Positions 6,184 through 11,657 of a stretch of DNA of 11,657 bases are shown here, in pieces. The DNA comes from Planctomycetota bacterium (lineage in GTDB: Bacteria; Planctomycetota; Planctomycetia; Pirellulales; Pirellulaceae). Location: positions 1 to 11,657 of the forward strand of contig JAEZGD010000293.1 in the NCBI GenBank assembly GCA_023417165.1, written 5' to 3'. How positions within the stretch are numbered: position 1 is the stretch's first letter; every line of letters begins with the position of its first letter. A program made the translations under genes and the position numbers. Below the pieces are notes generated by a model that was given only the letters and a program-made list of their open reading frames with translations, was not told where the DNA came from and searched no databases.

Positions 6184-8130
6184 TTACGGAGCGAGTAGCT
6201 TGGCTGCGGGAACCGCTAACTGTGGCACCCACAGCGGTGAACGCAGCACGAGCTGGCTAGCAGCCGCAAGCGTCTGTTCGGCTTGCGTGCGGTACTTCGG
6301 CTTTTGCGTTTTCTCGGCCAAAATCAGCAAATTACTGAGGGCCACCGCATTGCCGGAGGGGGACACGCCGTCTTGAAAGTCTTTCGCCCTGGCGATCAGC
6401 TTTTCGTGATCGCCAGACGTAAAGAAGAAGCCGCCGCGCTTCGCATCGGCAAATAGTTCAATCTGCTTGTTGGTCAAACGCTCGGCTTCGTCGAGCCACT
6501 GCTGATTGTCGGTCGCCGCATGCAATGCCAATAAGCCATCGACCAGAAACGCATAGTCTTCCAGATAGGCGTTCAGCTTGGCTTCGCCTTGGGCATAGGT
6601 GCGCAGCAAGCGACCGTCTTTGTCTTGCAGGTTCTTCAGCACAAACGTCGCTGCCTGCTCGGCGACCGCGATGTAACGCGGCTCGTTCAAGATTCGCCCG
6701 GCGTCGGCGAAGCCGCGAATCATCTGACCATTGGTCACGGCCAATATCTTGTCATCGGTCAGCGGGCGCACGCGCTTGTTGCGCTGCGCTAACATCTTTT
6801 GCAACGCGGGAGCGACTTGCTTCTGAAGGTCCGCGACTGATACCTTTCGCTCGACGGCGAGCGCATCCCAATCGGCGCTCAACTGCAAGCAATAGTACTT
6901 CTCTTCAAAGTTGGGCTCGCCTGCGAAGCTGTAGATTGGCGCGAGGAGCGCGAACTCGTCTTTGCTTAACGCGGCGGTTAGCTCGTCCTTCGTCCAACGA
7001 TAGAACTTGCCTTCTTCGTGCTCGCTTTCGGCATCCAGCGCGGTGTAGAAGCCACCGCCCGGCGCAGTCATCTCGCGCAGCACAAACTCCAGCGTCTCGC
7101 GCGCGACGCGAGCATAGTTCTCGTTCTTCGTCAGCGCATAAGCTTCGGCATAGACGGACGCGAGTTGCCCGTTGTCGTATAGCATCTTCTCGAAATGCGG
7201 AATCTGCCACATTCGATCGACCGCATAACGATGAAACCCGCCGCCAACATGATCATAGATGCCGCCAGCAGCAACACGGTCGAGCGTGGTCAGCAGCATC
7301 GTGCGCGTTTGCTCTTGTTGTACTTTGCTGCCGGCCGAGCGGCGCAATCGATCGAGCAAGTACACCAGGTTCGGCGGTTCGGGGAACTTACTAGTGCGCG
7401 GGTTGTCTTCGTCGAAGCCAAAACCGCCGTACTTGGGATCGAACTGCTCCCACAACGCGGTGTGCACGCTCTCAAGGGCGGCCGGTTCAAGCGGCACCGC
7501 AATCAATTCGCGCTCGAGTTCGCTGCGCACGAACTTCGTCAGCGTCTCGGCGTCTTGAGTGATGCGCTCTGGCGATTTGGTCCAGACCTCGTTCACCTTG
7601 CCGATGACGGTTAGGAAGCCAGTTGCGCGGCCGCGATCGCCATCGCGCGGCGGGAAGTACGTGCCGCCGAAGAAGGGTTCGCCATCGGGCGTCAGGAACA
7701 TCGATAGCGGCCAGCCACCGCCGGCGCCTTGCCCTGCGAGTTGCATATAGACCTGTAACGACTTCATGTAGATCGCGTCGATCTCAGGGCGCTCTTCGCG
7801 ATCGACCTTGATGCACACAAAGTGCTTGTTGAGCAGCGCGGCGATCTCCTCGTCGAGGAACGACTCGCGTTCCATCACGTGGCACCAATGGCAACTGCTA
7901 TAGCCAATCGAGAGAAAGATCAGCTTGTTCTCTTTCTTCGCCTTGGCAAGCGCTTCGTCATCCCACGGATGCCAATCGACCGGGTTATGGCCGTGCATGC
8001 GCAGGTAAAGACTGGATTCTTTGGCGAGCCGGTTGGTGTGCCGCGGCGCTGGCTTGTCTTGAGCAAGCAAGGTGCCAGTCGTAAAGCTCGCCAGCAGCAC
8101 GACGCCAAGGAGTGACAGGCGAAAGACCAT
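6184..8130 (-). CDS. DUF255/YyaL-type thioredoxin-fold protein with N-terminal export signal
   Basis: 648 residues from ATG 8130, which has AGGA 7-8 nt upstream; in-frame ATG 8145 and TTG 8148 are less well placed. The N-terminus (residues 1-24, ending TLLAQ) looks like a signal peptide. The DUF255 thioredoxin-like domain spans about 31-195: NRL...NPVDWHPW at 33-56, the redox motif Cys80-H-W-Cys83, VDREERPEIDAIYM at 109-122, and GGWPLSMFLTPDG...GGTYFPP at 138-161. The rest resembles the six-hairpin (alpha/alpha)6 fold seen in this family, with GGGFHRYAVD, HFEKMLYDN and DGVSPSGNAVALSNLL. The family is widespread (YyaL, SPATA20) but its biochemical role is not settled; fusion of a thioredoxin fold to a sugar-epimerase-like fold is its hallmark. 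Length is near complete. It starts 23 nt after the FHA gene stop and is probably in its operon. Export would place the CXXC motif in an oxidising compartment. Confidence 0.92.
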   Translation of the reverse strand: MVFRLSLLGVVLLASFTTGTLLAQDKPAPRHTNRLAKESSLYLRMHGHNPVDWHPWDDEALAKAKKENKLIFLSIGYSSCHWCHVMERESFLDEEIAALLNKHFVCIKVDREERPEIDAIYMKSLQVYMQLAGQGAGGGWPLSMFLTPDGEPFFGGTYFPPRDGDRGRATGFLTVIGKVNEVWTKSPERITQDAETLTKFVRSELERELIAVPLEPAALESVHTALWEQFDPKYGGFGFDEDNPRTSKFPEPPNLVYLLDRLRRSAGSKVQQEQTRTMLLTTLDRVAAGGIYDHVGGGFHRYAVDRMWQIPHFEKMLYDNGQLASVYAEAYALTKNENYARVARETLEFVLREMTAPGGGFYTALDAESEHEEGKFYRWTKDELTAALSKDEFALLAPIYSFAGEPNFEEKYYCLQLSADWDALAVERKVSVADLQKQVAPALQKMLAQRNKRVRPLTDDKILAVTNGQMIRGFADAGRILNEPRYIAVAEQAATFVLKNLQDKDGRLLRTYAQGEAKLNAYLEDYAFLVDGLLALHAATDNQQWLDEAERLTNKQIELFADAKRGGFFFTSGDHEKLIARAKDFQDGVSPSGNAVALSNLLILAEKTQKPKYRTQAEQTLAAASQLVLRSPLWVPQLAVPAAKLLAP

Positions 8131-8153
8131 GGCGTCGTTCCTCATCAAGTTGT

Positions 8154-10586
8154 TTAGCCCAGGTCTTTCAAAAATGCATCGAGATCGGCATCTGGCGCGG
8201 CAGGCGACGGTGGCGAAGGCGCAGGCGTTTCGTCCGCACTTGGTTGCGGCGCAGCAGGCGGAGCCACAGCGGCTGGCGGCGCGGAACGCACCGGTGCGCT
8301 GCCGCGGCGTGGCGGTGGAGCCGCATGCGCACGCTTGCCTGGTGTTGGTTTGACAATGGCAACCGCCGGCAGCGCTTGTGCCGAAGGCAACGCCCTCGGC
8401 GTCGTGACCGTTTGCGCCATAGGCAGCACACCGCGCGGCGCCGCATGCGGCAGCCTGACGGGCGGCGGCGGCGCCAGCGGCGCTTCCTCAATCACTGGCG
8501 ATTCGGCTTCGATGGGTTCTGGCGAATCAATGGCCGCGACTTCCGGCTCGAATGCAACCTCGTCTACGCGGATGACTTCTTCTTCCGCAGCGGTGTCTGG
8601 TGGCGCAGTTGCGGCGAAGTCAACTGGTTCGGCGATCGCAATGTCCGAGTCAATGTCGAGATGCTCGTCGATCGTCTCGTGGCTTTCGCTGGCAGCGAAC
8701 TCGACAGGTGCGTCTTCGCTTGCGGAAGGAGGCGCTGCTTCGTGCGCCAGTTCGCCTAGGAAGGACGTGATATCGTCATCCGAAACGGCGGCAGGCACCA
8801 CTGTTTCTGGCGTTTCCATCGTCACTGCTTCGTCCACGGTAGGAGGTGCCGCAATGGCGCTGGCGGCCTCGGCGGGCAGGCTAGGCGGCGAGATGACGAT
8901 GTCCGGCGAAGGGATCGTGCTATCGCTAGGCGACTCCATCGCGGGCTCTTCAACCGTGAACACATCGAGCGCTTCGACCTCGACGACCTCTTCAATGGCG
9001 GCTGGCGTTTCCTCAGTGAGGGCAGGGGGCAATTCGACGACCTTGGCCCCTGGCTCTGCGACGTCGGCCTCGTCAACGACTTCAAATGCGTCCACTTCTT
9101 CGATGCTGAACGGCGCTTCGTCGACAATTGTTGGCGGCAAGTCAACCGGTTCCAAGGCTGGCTCTTCGACGTCGAGGGCATCGAGGGCTTCCATGTCGAC
9201 GACGTCTTCCATAGCGACCGGCGTTTCTTCCGCGAATGCAGGCGGCAGGTCAACGGGCTCTAGCGACGGTTCTTCGAGGCGGAACTCATCAACGACTTCG
9301 AGCGCAACCACTTCGTCGGCGGCGACCGGTGGTTCGTCAGCAACCGCGGGCGGAGGTTCGACCGTTTTCAATGCCGGCTCTTCCAGATCGAACGTATCCA
9401 CGACTTCGATGTCGGCGACCTCTGCGGTCATTGCCAGCGGTTCTTCGACAGCGGCCGGCGGCAGATCAGGCGTCTCGATCGTCACCTCTTCGATCGGGAC
9501 TTCCTCAACGGCCACTTCTTCGACGGCGACCTCTTCGATGTCCATGATGTCAATCTCAGCCACCTCTTCGGCGGCGGGTTCTGCGACATCAATGGCTTCG
9601 ATATGGATTTCCTCAACGTCGATCTCTTCGATCGGCGCTTCTTCCACGACGTCGATTGGCGCCGCAAACTCCACGACTGGCTCGACAGCTTCGGGCGCGC
9701 TGTCGAACGCGATTTCCTCGGCAGCGGGTTGCGCGGGCGGGGCATCGAGACCTAAATCCGCGAGAAAGTCGTCGTCCGTGGCCGGTGGTGCGGGCTTCGC
9801 AGGCGTTTCGCCGAGCGCTGCCAGGAACGCTGTGGCGTCGTCCTCGGGCGGCGCAGACTTGGGCTCTGGCGTATCGCTCAGGCCGAGCGAAGCGAGAAAG
9901 TCAGCCGCCTCATCGACGGCCTTGGCGGGGGCAGGCTTCGAGGGTGCTGGCTTCGCAGGGGGCGGTTCCGGCGCACGCAACGTGGCGTTATCGGCCGAGC
10001 GCGGCTGTGTCGGTTGCTTGTCGCGCGTCTTGGGGGACGGCGTTTCCGCAACTTCTTCGACGTCGTCGAGTGCCGCCATCATGTCGAGGTCAAAGTCGTC
10101 ACCGCTCGGCGGCATGCCAGGAATGTCGTCAAGGCTGCCGACTTGTGGCCCGGCCAAGCCTTCGTCATCGGCCGCCGAGGTGAAGGCGAACTGGTCCTTG
10201 GGCGGCGCGGCTGATTTCGAGGACTTGCGCGACTGGCTGGTGGGCATGCCGCCCAGGCGAGCCGTTTGTGGGCCGGCCGCCGGAGCGCCGCCGCTTTCGC
10301 CATATTCGGCGCGAAACGTCACGTCGCCGATTGATAACAGATCGCCGCTCGGTAGCGGTGTGGGTTCCGTCAGACGTGCGTTGTTAATGAAGGTGCCGTT
10401 CAGCGAACCGAGGTCGCGAACCATCAATTGGCCGTCTTGCTCGGTGATTTCGCAATGCTGGCGGCTGACCAACGGATGCTGCAGCAACACCGTGGCCCCT
10501 TTGCCGCGGCCAATGACGGTGGGCAACTTCAGTTTGACTTCGGCGACCTTCACGTCGCCTCCGACCACAATCAACTTTGCTTGCAT
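8154..10586 (-). CDS. FHA-domain protein with long acidic repetitive tail
   Basis: 810 residues from ATG 10586, preceded by GGAG with 9-nt spacing; an upstream extension to 10649 lacks these. Residues 1-96 are a forkhead-associated (phosphothreonine-binding) domain with its signature residues: Gly26-Arg27, Ser41-Arg42-x-His44 and Asn63-Gly64-Thr65. No membrane segment, kinase or other enzymatic domain follows. Residues about 100-300 are Ala/Pro/Asp-rich linker. Residues 319-371 contain pentapeptide repeats and 374-553 contain five 36-residue acidic units, both listed separately. Residues about 705-790 form a Pro/Ala/Arg-rich basic stretch. The short motif F-L-x-x-L-(G/A) after an acidic cluster occurs at 230, 254, 274, 609 and 805, the last ending the protein. 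The tail is probably disordered. I infer a cytoplasmic adaptor that binds a Ser/Thr-kinase substrate through FHA and recruits others through its tail. It is followed after 23 nt by the DUF255 gene. Confidence 0.9.
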   Translation of the reverse strand: MQAKLIVVGGDVKVAEVKLKLPTVIGRGKGATVLLQHPLVSRQHCEITEQDGQLMVRDLGSLNGTFINNARLTEPTPLPSGDLLSIGDVTFRAEYGESGGAPAAGPQTARLGGMPTSQSRKSSKSAAPPKDQFAFTSAADDEGLAGPQVGSLDDIPGMPPSGDDFDLDMMAALDDVEEVAETPSPKTRDKQPTQPRSADNATLRAPEPPPAKPAPSKPAPAKAVDEAADFLASLGLSDTPEPKSAPPEDDATAFLAALGETPAKPAPPATDDDFLADLGLDAPPAQPAAEEIAFDSAPEAVEPVVEFAAPIDVVEEAPIEEIDVEEIHIEAIDVAEPAAEEVAEIDIMDIEEVAVEEVAVEEVPIEEVTIETPDLPPAAVEEPLAMTAEVADIEVVDTFDLEEPALKTVEPPPAVADEPPVAADEVVALEVVDEFRLEEPSLEPVDLPPAFAEETPVAMEDVVDMEALDALDVEEPALEPVDLPPTIVDEAPFSIEEVDAFEVVDEADVAEPGAKVVELPPALTEETPAAIEEVVEVEALDVFTVEEPAMESPSDSTIPSPDIVISPPSLPAEAASAIAAPPTVDEAVTMETPETVVPAAVSDDDITSFLGELAHEAAPPSASEDAPVEFAASESHETIDEHLDIDSDIAIAEPVDFAATAPPDTAAEEEVIRVDEVAFEPEVAAIDSPEPIEAESPVIEEAPLAPPPPVRLPHAAPRGVLPMAQTVTTPRALPSAQALPAVAIVKPTPGKRAHAAPPPRRGSAPVRSAPPAAVAPPAAPQPSADETPAPSPPSPAAPDADLDAFLKDLG
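8928..9467 (-). repeat. Five tandem 36-residue (108-bp) acidic repeats in the FHA protein
   Basis: Units occupy residues 374-409, 410-445, 446-481, 482-517 and 518-553, all exactly 36 residues with no indels. Each opens with (D/E)-(L/P)-P-P, contains Glu/Asp pairs and a central E-(V/A)-(V/L)-D, and ends with E-P-x-x-x-x-(V/P). Sequence divergence between units is considerable while the length is strictly kept. Confidence 0.85.
9474..9632 (-). repeat. Pentapeptide (I/V)-E-E-(V/I)-x repeats in the FHA protein
   Basis: Three units (IEEID, VEEIH, IEAID) cover residues 319-333, and four perfect-frame units (IEEVA, VEEVA, VEEVP, IEEVT) cover 350-369, just before the 36-residue repeats. The DNA period is 15 bp. 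The alternating acidic and branched hydrophobic pattern could form extended beta-like or helical arrays. Confidence 0.75.
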
Positions 10587-10763
10587 CGCGCACGACTCCG
10601 CGCCTGCCACTGCGGCAGACTTCGCAATCACCCACGAGGGGTGTTGCAATTGTCAGGTGAATCCCCGTGCGAAGCGTCTGGTTTGTGTTGGAAAATCCAG
10701 GCGGTGTCGCGTCTTCGTAACGCGCGCCACGCAGCCGACCATGTTCGGGGCAATGAACCTTTC

Positions 10764-10792
10764 AGTTTACTTCCGCTACCCAGTCGCCGCAA
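10764..10792 (-). promoter_or_regulatory. Weak candidate promoter for the FHA-DUF255 operon
   Basis: On the minus strand TTGCGG (10787-10792) and TAAACT (10764-10769) are 17 nt apart. Each matches 4 of 6 positions of the sigma-70 consensus. It would give a leader of about 170 nt. This is a pattern match only. Confidence 0.2.
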
Positions 10793-10840
10793 TTAAAGCC
10801 TCGGCCGGGGGAGTGTTAAACGCCGTCCAAAGCATGCACT

Positions 10841-10984
10841 TATGCCTGGATATTCGAGGTAGATATGCCTAGCGAAAACGCCTGTTCGGTGCTTCGTAAC
10901 CCATTGTAATGAAATAGTTTGTGGTAATATGCGTTGCCGGCATTCCCTGGAAATATGCCTAGTAGGCGAGCGAGAATTATGCCT
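10841..10984 (-). repeat. Four direct copies of AGGCATA (TATGCCT on plus strand)
   Basis: Plus-strand copies are at 10841-10847, 10864-10870, 10954-10960 and 10978-10984. Two share the longer word ATATGCCTAG (10863-10872 and 10953-10962), 90 bp apart. They are arranged as two pairs, with start-to-start spacing of 23 and 24 bp within a pair. The pattern resembles an operator array, but could be chance or part of a dispersed repeat. Confidence 0.45.
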
Positions 10985-11040
10985 GTCTCAAACCCCTCGC
11001 GACGGTGGGGTAACCGATAGCTAGACATTCCCGGGAAAAT
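10941..11040. repeat. Two near-palindromes CATTCCC(T/G)GGAAA
   Basis: The copies start at 10941 and 11026, 85 bp apart. The second contains the perfect palindrome TTCCCGGGAA; the first differs by one base (TTCCCTGGAA) and runs straight into a TATGCCT copy. Palindromes of this size can be dimeric-repressor sites. Confidence 0.4.
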
Positions 11041-11135
11041 CGCCGTCGGGCTCTGAGGCCAAACGCTGCATGATATCGGAAAAGGCAACTGTAGGCAATA
11101 ATTGTTTCCGAAGTAGTGATAAACAGTGTTGAGCC

Positions 11136-11657
11136 CTAAAACCGCTCCGCCAGGCGGTCGACGATTAGGCTGCCGATGTTCAGCGAAGACGTGGCGGCAG
11201 GGCTGGGGGCGTTACAGATATTGATCACCCGGTCGGAGCCTTCGATCAGGAAGTCGTCGGCCAGCGCGCCGTCCAAAGTGACCGCTTGCGCCCGCACGCC
11301 GGCGCGCGCGGGGACCAAGTGCTCGCTGCGGATCTCGGGCATCAAGCGTTGCAAGGCGCGGACGAAAGCGGCTTTGCTGAACGAGCGATGTAGCTCGCCG
11401 AGGCCGACGCGCCAGTACTTCCAGGCCAGCCGCTGAAAGCCTCGATAGCACAGTGCTTCGGTCAGATCAAAGACGTTGATGTCACTCTTGCGATAGCCTT
11501 CGCGAGCAAAGGCCAGCACCGCATTGGGACCGCATTCGATGCCACCACCGATCATGCGGGTAAAATGCACGCCTAGGAAGGGAAAGTTCGGATTCGGCAC
11601 CGGATAAATCAGGTTGCGGCAAAGGTGCTCGGCGTCGGGCTTCAGTTCATAGTACTC
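11136..11657 (-). CDS. lhgO: L-2-hydroxyglutarate oxidase, C-terminal part (5' end off window)
   Basis: The frame is open from the right edge and ends at TAG 11136-11138, giving the last 173 residues. The enzyme is an FAD-dependent oxidoreductase that converts L-2-hydroxyglutarate to 2-oxoglutarate, passing electrons to oxygen or the respiratory chain. Characteristic segments are EYYELKPDAEHLCRNLIYPV at the window edge, PNPNFPFLGVHFTRMIGG, GPNAVLAFAREGYRK, and the C-terminal DRVINICNAPSPAATSSLNI. The last contacts the flavin and closes the FAD-binding domain in this fold. The N-terminal GxGxxG dinucleotide motif lies outside the window and cannot be checked. A GTG at 11600 is internal and not the start. 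It is followed by a 549-bp gap, so it is not closely coupled to the FHA gene. Confidence 0.9.
   Translation of the reverse strand, partial: EYYELKPDAEHLCRNLIYPVPNPNFPFLGVHFTRMIGGGIECGPNAVLAFAREGYRKSDINVFDLTEALCYRGFQRLAWKYWRVGLGELHRSFSKAAFVRALQRLMPEIRSEHLVPARAGVRAQAVTLDGALADDFLIEGSDRVINICNAPSPAATSSLNIGSLIVDRLAERF

Larger units (their letters stand above)
10587..11135. other. 549-bp gene-free region upstream of the FHA gene
   Basis: This lies between the lhgO stop and the FHA start, both on the minus strand. I find no credible gene. Open frames here are short and without conserved features: 82 codons on the minus strand at 10840-11088, and 14- and 21-residue frames on the plus strand. It holds a weak candidate promoter, four short direct repeats and two near-palindromes. 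It is more AT-rich than the flanking genes around 10900-10960. No intrinsic terminator with a T-run is seen after lhgO. Confidence 0.55.

Noticed and set aside
8335..10872. 845-codon open frame on the plus strand opposite the FHA gene
   Set aside because: Its product is a Ser/Thr/Ala/Gly low-complexity string that mirrors the Glu/Val/Pro codons of the acidic repeats on the other strand. The minus strand carries a recognisable FHA domain and a proper ribosome binding site.
10865..11020. Two short plus-strand frames of 14 and 21 residues, both beginning M-P-S at the ATATGCCTAG copies
   Set aside because: The first has a GAGG 5 nt upstream, but no plus-strand gene follows for which they could be leaders. 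The shared M-P-S is just the repeated DNA word.
10840..11088. 82-codon minus-strand frame in the intergenic region
   Set aside because: It has no recognisable domain and no convincing ribosome binding site, and it overlaps the repeats.
1..11657. Defence system, CRISPR array, insertion sequence or tRNA
   Set aside because: I saw no transposase, integrase, terminal inverted repeats, regularly spaced identical repeats, or tRNA-like cloverleaf. All seven genes are accounted for by other families.

Overview
The window most likely comes from a planctomycete, probably a Pirellulales-type lineage. Four things point that way. A giant surface protein carries a variant of the planctomycete N-terminal LEPR-XLL motif followed by tandem SdrD B-type domains. 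There is a secreted sulfatase, an exported seven-bladed WD40 protein, and an exported Cys-rich HEAT-type protein of a kind I associate with planctomycetes. The DNA is GC-rich, genes sit in short runs on both strands, and the assignment rests on gene content alone. The window holds seven protein genes and no RNA genes, CRISPR arrays or mobile elements that I can support.

Layout, left to right. (1) 1-2379, minus: 5' part of a very large SdrD-B surface protein, running off the left edge. (2) 2556-3602, minus: exported WD40 propeller protein, upstream of and in line with gene 1. (3) 3603-3819: divergent intergenic region with a candidate promoter for the plus-strand pair. (4) 3820-4704, plus: exported HEAT-like Cys-rich protein of unknown function. 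(5) 4776-6176, plus: secreted sulfatase resembling heparan N-sulfatase (SGSH). The 71-nt gap between 4 and 5 holds two small hairpins. (6) 6184-8130, minus: thioredoxin-fold DUF255/YyaL-type protein, convergent with the sulfatase across only 7 bp. (7) 8154-10586, minus: FHA-domain protein with a very long acidic repetitive tail, 23 nt upstream of gene 6 and probably co-transcribed with it. (8) 10587-11135: a 549-bp gene-free stretch with four copies of AGGCATA and two near-palindromes. (9) 11136-11657, minus: C-terminal part of L-2-hydroxyglutarate oxidase (lhgO), running off the right edge.

Five of the seven products carry an N-terminal export signal or a surface-protein motif (SdrD-B, WD40, HEAT, sulfatase, DUF255 protein), so the window is dominated by envelope and extracellular functions, including degradation of sulfated polysaccharide. 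The FHA protein is probably cytoplasmic and phosphothreonine-responsive. I see no complete new defence or biosynthetic system. The most original signals are the architecture of the FHA protein (five 36-residue acidic repeats, pentapeptide repeats, and five copies of a short acidic-F-L-x-x-L motif, one forming the extreme C-terminus) and the unexplained repeat cluster at 10841-11040.
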